A stretch of DNA of 6,423 bases from Flavobacteriaceae bacterium (lineage in GTDB: Bacteria; Bacteroidota; Bacteroidia; Flavobacteriales; Flavobacteriaceae): positions 1 to 6,423 of the forward strand of contig JACXVH010000083.1 of the NCBI GenBank assembly GCA_014763515.1, read 5' to 3'. This document shows positions 1-5,418 of this stretch, in pieces. Every line of letters begins with the position of its first letter. Position 1 is the stretch's first letter. A program made the translations under genes and the position numbers. The notes under the pieces are model-generated. The model was given only the letters and a program-made list of their open reading frames with translations. It was not told where the DNA came from and did no database searches.

Positions 1-750
1 GACCAATTTCGAATTTTTACCAATTTGATTACTAAAGGTGGAATTTTGGTGTACAATGAAGAAGATCCAACGGTAAAACAAGTGGCGGAAGTATGTGAAA
101 ACCAAATCCGTAAAATTGCGTATCAAACTCCAGAATATTCAGTTGAAAACGGAACTACTTTATTGGAAACTCCGGATGGTGCGATGCCAATTGAAGTTTT
201 TGGTGCACACAATTTGAATAATTTAGCAGGTGCCAAATGGATTTGCCAATGCATGGGTGTTGACGAAGCCGAATTCTACGAAGCGATTGCTACGTTTAAA
301 GGAGCAAGTAAGCGTTTAGAAAAAATTGCAGAAAGTGCTAACAAAATAGCGTACAAGGATTTTGCCCATTCGCCAAGTAAAGTTTCGGCAACTACAAAAG
401 CGGTAAAAAATCAATATCCCGATAGAAAATTAGTGGCTTGTTTAGAATTGCATACCTATAGTAGTTTAAATGCCGAATTCTTAAAAGAATACCAAGGCGC
501 TTTAGATGCTGCCGATGTAGCAGTAGTTTTTTATTCGCCCGATGCTGTTAAAATTAAACAACTAGAAGAAGTAACTTACGACCAAATTGCGAATTCTTTT
601 GAGCGTAACGATTTAATTATCTACACCAATCCTAATGAGTTTAAAGATTTCTTATTTAATCAAAATTTAGATAATTCAGCTTTATTGTTGATGAGTTCTG
701 GTAATTACGGCGGATTGAATTTTGATGAAGTGAAGCAATTAATTAGTTAA
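1..750 (+). CDS. Mur ligase family protein, Mpl-like (5'-truncated by window edge)
   Basis: The reading frame is open from base 1, so only the C-terminal ~249 residues are present; an internal TTG at 25 is not a real start. The fragment shows the late part of a Mur ligase: GAHNLNN, matching the GxHNxxN motif at the end of the central ATPase domain; then FKGASKRLE, matching the FKGxxRR motif of Mpl/MurC; then DFAHSPSKV, matching the DYAHHPT motif that opens the C-terminal ligase domain; then LELHTYSSLN, matching the ExRSxT region. Mpl joins UDP-MurNAc to the recycled tripeptide L-Ala-gamma-D-Glu-meso-DAP in the cytoplasm, during peptidoglycan recycling. Flavobacterial homologues deviate from enterobacterial Mpl (AHSP instead of AHHP here), so the exact substrate is inferred. 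The gene ends at TAA 748-750, directly followed by a repeat copy and a strong terminator. MurC is the main alternative; the SKRLE and HSPSK details favour the Mpl-like branch. Confidence 0.8.
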   Translation, partial: DQFRIFTNLITKGGILVYNEEDPTVKQVAEVCENQIRKIAYQTPEYSVENGTTLLETPDGAMPIEVFGAHNLNNLAGAKWICQCMGVDEAEFYEAIATFKGASKRLEKIAESANKIAYKDFAHSPSKVSATTKAVKNQYPDRKLVACLELHTYSSLNAEFLKEYQGALDAADVAVVFYSPDAVKIKQLEEVTYDQIANSFERNDLIIYTNPNEFKDFLFNQNLDNSALLLMSSGNYGGLNFDEVKQLIS

Positions 751-776
751 TGTGTCAATTTGAAAATTTGATAATG
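746..776 (+). repeat. Inverted-repeat copy A (left of the AT-rich gene)
   Basis: The segment starting GTTAATGTGTCAATTTG and continuing AAAATTTGATAATG matches the reverse complement of 1701-1731 at 27 of 31 positions by hand alignment. It overlaps the Mpl-like stop codon and contains a short tandem of the unit ATTTGAAA. It is read in the direction of the upstream gene, as copy B is for its own gene. This looks like a dispersed intergenic repeat placed behind genes, or the edge of an inserted segment. Confidence 0.6.
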
Positions 777-780
777 AATA

Positions 781-809
781 AAAAAATCCGAATTATTTTC
801 GGATTTTTT
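781..809. terminator. Bidirectional intrinsic terminator
   Basis: A perfect 12-bp stem (AAAAAATCCGAA at 781-792 paired with TTCGGATTTTTT at 798-809) encloses a 5-base loop TTATT. The right arm ends in a run of seven T (804-810) and the left arm begins with a run of seven A (780-786), so it can end transcripts on both strands. It sits between the convergent Mpl-like gene and the AT-rich minus-strand gene, and can serve both. Confidence 0.85.
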
Positions 810-871
810 TATTTGTCGCATCAAGTTGATTTGAGAAGTTTTATTTTTTTAGCTATCTAATAGTTTTTTTA

Positions 872-1654
872 TTAGAAATTTTTTTCACAAGGACAATCAA
901 TTATATAATCTGGCTTATAAAAATTTATTAGTTTTTTAACAGAAACAAAAGTTTTATCATAATCAAATTTTAATAATTCTTTAAATAATTCTATTTGAAC
1001 TTCTCCTGTACTATCTGATTTAGTATAAATAATTTTATCTCTTAATTCTTTTAATTTACTAATTTGATTGTTTGCTGGAGTTGGATTATTAAAAAAATTT
1101 TTATTTTCATAAAACTGAGGAAGAACCTTTTTTAATTTATCAAAAAAAGGAATATTAAACTGTATTTGTTCTCTATCATATATTTCAGTTTTATTATTTA
1201 ATTTTTTAATAAATTTTTTGTCGTGTGGGAGCATTGAATTAATGAATGATTCCATAGAAGTGAAAAGGTTTATTATGCAGCTAGATGAATAACCATAGAA
1301 ATTATAAATTAAATCACCATTAACTTCTGAAAAGTCATCATAGTTGTTTAACTTTTTAAAAACTTCAATTGAAATCTCTTTTCTTTTAATATTTAATTTA
1401 TATGCAAAATCATAGTAAACTAGAGTAAAATCAGGTAAAGGAATAGTAATATAACTTCCATTATTGTTATATATGAAAGCTAATATTTTTTCATCTAAAT
1501 CAGTGTTTAAAACAACATTTTTTGATTTTGAGACGCTTTTCAAAAAATCACTATTAATTGAATTTGGATTAACTTTTTCAAAACTTTCATTATTATCAAA
1601 GTCAATATTTTTAAGTTTGTCTTCAAATAAATATTTCTTTTTTATATGCTTCAT
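872..1654 (-). CDS. Hypothetical protein, 260 aa, possible degenerate HEPN-like fold
   Basis: I do not recognise the family. The frame is open back to a TTG at 1678, but that TTG lies inside a good -7 box (1676-1683), so the ATG at 1654 is preferred, giving MKHIKKKYLF as the N-terminus. The protein is rich in Lys, Asn, Ile and Phe, with no signal peptide or obvious membrane segment. It ends with a Cys pair (IIDCPCEKNF). In the second half, a helix-like stretch FTSMESFINS (residues 131-140) is followed about 65 residues later by LKELRDKIIYTKSD (201-214). This spacing and the R-x4-Y resemble HEPN-type proteins, whose RNase motif is R-x4-6-H; here the His position holds Tyr210, so nuclease activity is doubtful. 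Base composition is much more AT-rich than neighbouring genes (11 G/C in the 60 bases at 1141-1200), and the gene is bracketed by an inverted repeat, suggesting acquisition by transfer. That it is a gene is fairly sure; the fold is a guess. Confidence 0.75.
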   Translation of the reverse strand: MKHIKKKYLFEDKLKNIDFDNNESFEKVNPNSINSDFLKSVSKSKNVVLNTDLDEKILAFIYNNNGSYITIPLPDFTLVYYDFAYKLNIKRKEISIEVFKKLNNYDDFSEVNGDLIYNFYGYSSSCIINLFTSMESFINSMLPHDKKFIKKLNNKTEIYDREQIQFNIPFFDKLKKVLPQFYENKNFFNNPTPANNQISKLKELRDKIIYTKSDSTGEVQIELFKELLKFDYDKTFVSVKKLINFYKPDYIIDCPCEKNF

Positions 1655-1675
1655 TATAAATAGATCTCTTTTTTT

Positions 1676-1683
1676 CAAATATA
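1676..1683 (-). promoter_or_regulatory. Putative -7 box of the AT-rich gene
   Basis: The minus strand reads TATATTTG, a full match to the Bacteroidetes -7 consensus TAnnTTTG, 21 bases before the ATG at 1654. A TTTG lies upstream (minus strand 1710-1707), with 23 bases between it and the box, at the long end of the accepted spacing. That TTTG belongs to repeat copy B. Confidence 0.5.
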
Positions 1684-1700
1684 ACTTTTTCCCGCTTAAC

Positions 1701-1731
1701 TATTTTCAAATTTTCAAATCAACACATTAAC
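1701..1731 (-). repeat. Inverted-repeat copy B (right of the AT-rich gene)
   Basis: On the minus strand this reads GTTAATGTGTTGATTTG followed by AAAATTTGAAAATA, matching copy A (746-776) at 27 of 31 positions. It starts three bases after the stop codon of the DUF1287 gene, in that gene's sense direction, so both copies share a 'just behind a stop codon' position. Confidence 0.6.
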
Positions 1732-1734
1732 AAA

Positions 1735-2406
1735 TCACTTCTCATAACGATAATGTCCCACAATTTTCCAATTGAAAAGGCAATCTTCTAAAACTTGTCC
1801 GTTTCCTATGTTGTGGACAATTTTATTTCGTTTTCCTCCCGAAGCGTCGGGATTCGATTTTAAATGTGTTACAATTCCAATGTGTGGAATACCATCACCC
1901 GAAAGTCGCCAAGTAACGATGTCACCAATTTGATAATCATTTGCATTTTGTGTAATTGGTAAACTTTTCCCCTTTCGTTCAAAGAATGTTTCTAAGTTAG
2001 GAACTCTACGATGATCAATATTTTTATCAGTAGATTTCAATCCCCAAGTTTTTGGATACAAAGAAAAGTTGGCTTTCATGTCTTCATGGACTTCTTTTTG
2101 TAAATCAATACCTAATTTTCGATAAGCCCGAATTACAACATCACTACAAACTCCAGTTTTAGCAGGAACATCACCATTAGGATAATCAATTGCAATATAA
2201 CTTGGCGTGTAAACAATTTCGGGATCAATTATAGAAACTACAGCGTTCGATAGTTTCTGATAGAAATCAGTTGGATTATCTAATTGATAAACTTCTTTAG
2301 GTTTTTCTATTTCAATTTTTTGAGAAACGATCGGTTTGCTTTCCTTTTTGCAGTTTAAAAGAAATATGGACAAAAGTATTATGCAAAATAATTTCATTAT
2401 ATTCAT
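1735..2406 (-). CDS. DUF1287-family lipoprotein, NlpC/P60-like fold
   Basis: The 223-residue protein begins with a lipoprotein signal peptide: a hydrophobic stretch, then LLNC with the lipid-bearing Cys at residue 19, followed by charged residues (KKESKP). It should be anchored in a membrane facing the periplasm. Residues ~46-223 are a textbook DUF1287 domain: YPNGDVPAKTGVCSDVVIRA, DLQKEVHEDM, NIDHRRVPNLETFF, GDIVTWRL, PHIGIV, VHNIGNG and a final GHYRY. DUF1287 (E. coli YijF is a member) belongs to the NlpC/P60-like cysteine peptidase superfamily; Cys87, His175 and His198 are the likely catalytic residues. A cell-wall peptidase or amidase role is plausible but the true substrate is unknown. 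The ATG at 2406 is used; an in-frame ATG at 2397 also leaves a usable signal peptide. It diverges from radC. No hairpin terminator follows it, so its transcript may run into the AT-rich gene 80 bases downstream. Confidence 0.9.
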   Translation of the reverse strand: MNIMKLFCIILLSIFLLNCKKESKPIVSQKIEIEKPKEVYQLDNPTDFYQKLSNAVVSIIDPEIVYTPSYIAIDYPNGDVPAKTGVCSDVVIRAYRKLGIDLQKEVHEDMKANFSLYPKTWGLKSTDKNIDHRRVPNLETFFERKGKSLPITQNANDYQIGDIVTWRLSGDGIPHIGIVTHLKSNPDASGGKRNKIVHNIGNGQVLEDCLFNWKIVGHYRYEK

Positions 2407-2452
2407 TTTAGTAAAAACGATTATCTAATCTTTTTAGTATCAAATCTTTTCA

Positions 2453-2460
2453 TACATTTG
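2453..2460 (+). promoter_or_regulatory. Putative -7 box of radC
   Basis: TACATTTG matches the Bacteroidetes -7 consensus TAnnTTTG and lies 27 bases before the radC ATG, which would leave a leader of about 20 bases. No clear -33 TTG is seen at the usual 17-23 base distance, so the call rests on the -7 box alone. The 81-base gap is shared with the divergent DUF1287 gene, for which I could not find a convincing promoter. Confidence 0.45.
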
Positions 2461-2487
2461 TTCTTATAAACGCCAAATAAAAATTTT

Positions 2488-3171
2488 ATGTACACGCCAA
2501 TTAATCAGTGGGCCGAGGACGATCGCCCACGTGAAAAATTTCTGCTTAAAGGAAAATCTTCCTTATCCGATTCTGAACTTTTAGCCATTCTTATTGGTTC
2601 GGGTTCTCGTAATGAGAGCGCCGTGCAATTGTGCCAACGCATTTTAGCGAGTTCGCAAAATAATCTTAATCTTCTCGGAAAATTATCCATTCAACAATTG
2701 ATGAATTTCAAAGGAATTGGAGAAGCGAAAGCTATTTCCATTGTAGCTGCATTAGAATTAGGAAGGAGAAGACGAGAAGAAGAAGTAATCGAACTCAAGA
2801 AAATTACGTCGAGTAAAGCCGTTTTCGATATTATGCAACCTTTGATTGGAGAATTGCCACACGAAGAATTTTGGGTATTGTTTCTCAATAATTCCAATAA
2901 AGTCATTTACAAAACACAAATTAGTAAAGGCGGAATTACTGGAACAATTGTCGATATCCGAATTGTATTTAAACTCGCTTTGGAACACAATGCTACTTCC
3001 ATAATTTTATCGCATAATCATCCTTCTGGAAAATTACAAGCCAGCGAAGCCGATATTCAAATTACCAAGAAAATTAAAGAAGCTGGAAAGAATTTAGATA
3101 TTCAAGTTTTGGATCATGTAATTATTACCGAAAAAAGTTATTATAGTTTTGTTGATGAAGGAATTTTTTAA
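2488..3171 (+). CDS. radC: RadC family protein (JAB/JAMM domain)
   Basis: The 227-residue protein has the usual RadC length and both RadC parts. Residues ~1-100 form a helical region beginning with INQWAEDDRPREKFLLKG, with LLAILIGSGSRNESA and a helix-hairpin-helix loop, FKGIGEAKA (74-82), of the kind that contacts DNA. Residues ~105-227 form the JAB1/MPN (JAMM) domain, with SHNHPSG followed by D189; His176, His178 and Asp189 are the expected zinc ligands. The family was named after an E. coli radiation-sensitivity mutation later traced to recG, so a repair role is unproven; the JAMM fold suggests a zinc-dependent hydrolase, and related proteins occur in mobile and anti-phage loci. Here it sits beside ordinary chromosomal genes and looks like the core copy. 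The ATG at 2488 fits the conserved N-terminus. Its stop codon overlaps that of the convergent fur-type gene by four bases, with no terminator between them. Confidence 0.95.
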   Translation: MYTPINQWAEDDRPREKFLLKGKSSLSDSELLAILIGSGSRNESAVQLCQRILASSQNNLNLLGKLSIQQLMNFKGIGEAKAISIVAALELGRRRREEEVIELKKITSSKAVFDIMQPLIGELPHEEFWVLFLNNSNKVIYKTQISKGGITGTIVDIRIVFKLALEHNATSIILSHNHPSGKLQASEADIQITKKIKEAGKNLDIQVLDHVIITEKSYYSFVDEGIF

Positions 3172-3569
3172 TTATTCTGACAATTTGGACAAATTCCTGA
3201 AACTATAATTTGAATATCTTTTATCATATAATCTTTGGGTAATTTAAGTTTAGGCGATATGTCATCTAAACAAATTGTTTTTTTACAAAATTCACAACTA
3301 AAATGCACATGATTGTGAGCACTTTTATGGTGTTCACAATTTTGATGTGTTAAAGCATATTGTGTGCCACCATCAATATTAGCAATTTTATGCAACTTCC
3401 CTTCTTCAACTAAACGGTCTAGTGCTCTATAAATGGTAACTCGGTCTATTTTGTCTTGAAAATAATCCTGAAAATCTTTATGTGTAAGTGCAACTTCTTT
3501 CGATTCTAATAGTGAAATTATTTCTTTTTTAGTGTTTGAGTTTCTAGTTCGTTTAATTTTTTTCTCCAT
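3168..3569 (-). CDS. Fur-family metal-responsive repressor, probably Zur
   Basis: The 133-residue protein has Fur architecture. An N-terminal winged helix (about residues 8-72) contains LTHKDFQDYF and the recognition helix region DRVTIYRALDRLVEEGKLHKI. A C-terminal dimerisation and metal-binding part follows. Two CxxC pairs (Cys92/Cys95 and Cys127/Cys130) form the typical structural zinc site; the region CEHHKSAHNHVHF (78-90) supplies the His-rich regulatory metal site. Fur, Zur and PerR cannot be separated by these motifs alone. Zur is favoured because the adjacent genes are a MerC-type membrane protein and a COG0523 GTPase, and both promoter regions carry the same palindrome. It is transcribed away from merC over a 56-base gap with one operator, so autoregulation is likely. 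The ATG at 3569 is the only reasonable start: the next in-frame Met is residue 115. The -7 box sits so close to it that the mRNA may be nearly leaderless. Confidence 0.9.
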   Translation of the reverse strand: MEKKIKRTRNSNTKKEIISLLESKEVALTHKDFQDYFQDKIDRVTIYRALDRLVEEGKLHKIANIDGGTQYALTHQNCEHHKSAHNHVHFSCEFCKKTICLDDISPKLKLPKDYMIKDIQIIVSGICPNCQNN

Positions 3570-3574
3570 ACTTC

Positions 3575-3582
3575 CAAATATA
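3575..3582 (-). promoter_or_regulatory. Putative -7 box of the fur/zur gene
   Basis: The minus strand reads TATATTTG, a perfect TAnnTTTG match, only five bases before the ATG at 3569. Transcription from it would begin at or next to the start codon, giving an essentially leaderless mRNA. The TTG inside the operator is 12 bases upstream, too close for a standard -33 element, so this promoter is less certain than the other two in the module. Confidence 0.4.
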
Positions 3583-3586
3583 TGTT

Positions 3587-3594
3587 TATATTTG
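3587..3594 (+). promoter_or_regulatory. Putative -7 box of the merC-type gene
   Basis: TATATTTG matches the Bacteroidetes -7 consensus and lies 31 bases before the merC-type ATG, which gives a leader of about 25 bases. Its last bases are the first bases of the operator-like palindrome (3593-3610), so a bound repressor would cover the transcription start. No clear -33 TTG is visible upstream. Confidence 0.55.
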
Positions 3595-3610
3595 CAACAT
3601 TGTTGCGTTT
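3593..3610. promoter_or_regulatory. Operator-like palindrome 1 (putative Zur box)
   Basis: TGCAACATTGTTGCGTTT contains the 6-bp inverted arms GCAACA and TGTTGC around one central base. The whole 18 bases are the exact reverse complement of 4064-4081. It lies between the divergent fur-type and merC-type genes, overlapping the merC-side -7 box and lying just upstream of the fur-side one, so a single dimer could control both directions. Binding by the neighbouring Fur-family protein is inferred from position and symmetry. Confidence 0.75.
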
Positions 3611-3625
3611 AATAAAATTTTAAAA

Positions 3626-3973
3626 ATGAAAAAAAGTTTTTTATTGTCATTAGACTTCTTAGGTGTATCTAGTGCTACTTTATGTTTGATCCATTGCTTG
3701 GTGTTTCCTTTATTGAGCTTTATCCCAATTGGATTTTCGCACAATCATTGGGTCGATTTAACTTTTGCTTCCTTTGGTTTATATCCAGTTGTAAAGATAC
3801 TAAAATCATCATCACATCTATTTGTAAAAATAATTTTATCTATTTCAATGAGTTTAATTTTTTATTCCATAATCAATACAATAGTAATGCATGAACATTC
3901 AATTTTGTTATATTTTGGCGGAATAGGAATGATTGCTGGACATTTATTGAATTATAGATTTTGTAGACATTAG
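3626..3973 (+). CDS. MerC-domain small membrane protein, putative metal transport
   Basis: The 115-residue protein is strongly hydrophobic, with about four membrane segments (near residues 10-35, 42-58, 66-87 and 92-110). It opens with the MerC signature: LDFLGVSSATLCLIHCLVFP, where Cys20 and Cys24 flank His23 in the first membrane segment, equivalent to the membrane Cys pair of the mercury importer MerC. Further possible ligands are SHNHW (His39, His41), HEH (His89, His91) and the C-terminal GHLLNYRFCRH (His106, Cys113, His115). Classical MerC imports Hg2+ in mer operons. No mer gene is present here; instead the gene lies between a Fur-family regulator and a COG0523 GTPase and has an operator-like site at its promoter, so a role in zinc (or another essential metal) uptake under limitation is more likely. 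The ATG at 3626 follows the -7 box by 31 bases. A hairpin terminator follows the stop, so it is probably a single-gene unit. Confidence 0.85.
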   Translation: MKKSFLLSLDFLGVSSATLCLIHCLVFPLLSFIPIGFSHNHWVDLTFASFGLYPVVKILKSSSHLFVKIILSISMSLIFYSIINTIVMHEHSILLYFGGIGMIAGHLLNYRFCRH

Positions 3974-3991
3974 ATATTTTGAAAATAAATT

Positions 3992-4024
3992 ATTCTCTAA
4001 TTGTAAATAGAGAATTCTTTTTTT
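3992..4024 (+). terminator. Intrinsic terminator after the merC-type gene
   Basis: An 8-bp stem (ATTCTCTA at 3992-3999 with TAGAGAAT at 4008-4015) closes an 8-base loop and is followed by a run of seven T (4018-4024). It starts 18 bases after the merC-type stop and separates that gene from the GTPase promoter. Confidence 0.7.
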
Positions 4025-4063
4025 ATGAAAGTGTTAGAGATTTTGTTGAAATAAAACAATAAA

Positions 4064-4081
4064 AAACGCAACAATGTTGCA
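4064..4081. promoter_or_regulatory. Operator-like palindrome 2 (putative Zur box)
   Basis: AAACGCAACAATGTTGCA is identical over 18 bases to the reverse complement of the site at 3593-3610, with 6-bp arms GCAACA and TGTTGC around one base. It covers the -33 TTG (4077-4079) of the GTPase promoter, so a bound repressor would block RNA polymerase. The identity stops sharply at both ends of the 18 bases while the surrounding sequence differs, as expected for a conserved binding site. Confidence 0.75.
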
Positions 4082-4106
4082 TTTAAAATAAAAAGATTTA
4101 TATTTG
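4077..4106 (+). promoter_or_regulatory. Promoter of the COG0523 GTPase gene
   Basis: TTG at 4077-4079, a 19-base spacer and TATATTTG at 4099-4106 make a complete Bacteroidetes promoter of the form TTG-N17-23-TAnnTTTG. Transcription should begin near 4112, leaving a leader of about 15 bases before the GTG start. The -33 element lies inside operator-like palindrome 2. Confidence 0.75.
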
Positions 4107-4126
4107 TAAAGTAAAAGAAACAAAAG

Positions 4127-5362
4127 GTGAAAAAACTACCCGTTACAGTACTTTCTGGTTTTCTTGGTGCAGGAAAAACCACTCTTTTAAACCATATTTT
4201 ACATAATAAAGAAGGTTTAAAAGTTGCCGTTATTGTTAACGATATGAGCGAAGTTAATGTTGATGCTCGTTTAGTAAAAGATGAAATGACGCTTTCTCGA
4301 ACCGAAGAAAAATTGGTCGAAATGAGTAATGGTTGCATCTGTTGTACGCTTCGAGAAGATTTAATGGTTGAGGTTGAAAAATTAGCCAAAGAAAACCGAT
4401 TTGATTATTTACTTATTGAAAGCACAGGGATTTCAGAACCTATTCCTGTAGCTCAAACCTTTACTTTTGTAAGTGAAGATGGTGAAATTGATTTGTCAAA
4501 ATTCAGTTATATCGATACGATGGTAACGGTTGTTGATGCTTTTAATTTTTTTAAAGATTTTGGCAAAGCCGAAACATTACGTGATATTAATGTAACCGAT
4601 ATTGAAGGTGATGATAGAACTATTGTTAATTTATTGGTCGACCAAATTGAATTTGCGAATGTTATAATTCTTAACAAAACAGATTTAGTTTCAAAAGAGC
4701 AATTGGTTTTGTTAGAAAATTCAATTAAAAAGTTAAATCCAAAAGCAAAGATAATTCAGTCCATAAACGCAAAAGTTAATACTTTAGAAATATTAAATAC
4801 CAAGTTGTTTAATTATGAAGAAGCCCAAATGTCTGCAGGTTGGATTCAAGAATTAGAAGGAATTCATACACCAGAAACAGAAGAATACGGTATTAACTCA
4901 TTTGTTTTTAGAGATCATAGACCTTTTCATCCTGAACGATTATGGAGTTTTATTCAAGATTTTCCGCAATCAATAATTCGAAGTAAAGGTCTTTTTTGGA
5001 TTGCGTCACGTCCAAAACAAGCCTTGAACTGGAGTCAGGCTGGAGGTTCAATTAAGGCTGAGAGTGCTGGCGTTTGGTGGGCAAGTATGCCGTTTTCTGA
5101 GCGAATAAAATACGCCAGTTTTATTGATAATCAAGAAATAATAGAAGAAAGATGGTCGTTAGATTTTGGAGATCGATTAAATGAATTAGTATTTATCGGA
5201 ATTCAAATGAATGAAAAAAAGATGCGAAGTGTTTTAAATGATTGTCTCTGTAACGAAGATGAAATAATGGATTTATTAGATGGTTTTTTTACAAATAAAG
5301 ATAATTTTCCAGTAGTAAATCCATTTCAAAATCAAAAAAGCACCGTAGACTTTTTTGATTAA
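4127..5362 (+). CDS. COG0523 (CobW/ZigA/YciC-type) GTPase metallochaperone
   Basis: The 411-residue protein has the full set of G3E-family motifs. Walker A is GFLGAGKT (11-18); the metal-binding loop is NGCICC (Cys70, Cys72, Cys73); ESTGISEP is at 98-105; the guanine-specificity motif NKTD is at 183-186. The CobW C-terminal domain spans about 255-370, with the FRDHRPFHPERLW stretch and GGSIKAESAGVWWASMP typical of the ZigA/YciC subgroup. This subgroup is usually Zur-regulated and is thought to deliver zinc to client enzymes under scarcity. A further Cys pair, CLC (373, 375), lies near the C-terminus; the His-rich linker of some homologues is absent. The start is GTG at 4127: Walker A begins at residue 11 and the next Met is residue 40, so no later start is possible, and the promoter is immediately upstream. 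The operator over its promoter links it to the Fur-family gene. A cobalt, nickel or nitrile-hydratase role is less likely because no such genes are nearby. Confidence 0.93.
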   Translation: MKKLPVTVLSGFLGAGKTTLLNHILHNKEGLKVAVIVNDMSEVNVDARLVKDEMTLSRTEEKLVEMSNGCICCTLREDLMVEVEKLAKENRFDYLLIESTGISEPIPVAQTFTFVSEDGEIDLSKFSYIDTMVTVVDAFNFFKDFGKAETLRDINVTDIEGDDRTIVNLLVDQIEFANVIILNKTDLVSKEQLVLLENSIKKLNPKAKIIQSINAKVNTLEILNTKLFNYEEAQMSAGWIQELEGIHTPETEEYGINSFVFRDHRPFHPERLWSFIQDFPQSIIRSKGLFWIASRPKQALNWSQAGGSIKAESAGVWWASMPFSERIKYASFIDNQEIIEERWSLDFGDRLNELVFIGIQMNEKKMRSVLNDCLCNEDEIMDLLDGFFTNKDNFPVVNPFQNQKSTVDFFD

Positions 5363-5367
5363 CAGCT

Positions 5368-5407
5368 TACAAACATGACAATAGTATTGTTTGTATTTAT
5401 TTTTTTT
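5368..5407 (+). terminator. Hairpin with T-run, first of two after the GTPase gene
   Basis: TACAAACA (5368-5375) pairs with TGTTTGTA (5388-5395), and the segment to 5407 ends in an eight-T run (5400-5407). The 12-base loop overlaps a competing small hairpin, ACAAT-AGT-ATTGT (5378-5390). It starts five bases after the GTPase stop codon and probably acts as a weak terminator or 3'-end stabiliser ahead of the stronger hairpin. Confidence 0.45.
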
Positions 5408-5418
5408 CATTTAAGGTT

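Noticed and set aside
1464..1730. Open frame of 88 codons on the plus strand opposite the AT-rich gene
   Set aside because: Its translation is a low-complexity Phe/Leu/Ser/Lys string produced by the complement of Lys/Asn-rich codons, and it runs into repeat copy B.
746..1731. Insertion sequence or CRISPR-like element
   Set aside because: There is no transposase-like protein between the inverted repeats, no clear target-site duplication, and only two repeat copies, so neither label can be supported.
2505..2988. Three short minus-strand frames inside radC
   Set aside because: radC is unambiguous on the plus strand; these frames have no family features and no start signals.
3682..3894. A second plus-strand frame inside the merC-type gene
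   Set aside because: It overlaps the well-supported MerC frame and its translation lacks any membrane pattern or motif.
4044..4060. Weak inverted repeat TTGTT...AACAA before the operator at 4064
   Set aside because: Only five base pairs, no T-run and no match to the operator core; expected by chance in such AT-rich DNA.
3997..4389. Open frame of 130 codons on the minus strand covering the GTPase promoter and gene start
   Set aside because: It runs antisense through the conserved Walker A and CICC regions and across the operator and promoter; its translation has no recognisable domain and is a by-product of AT-rich codon use.
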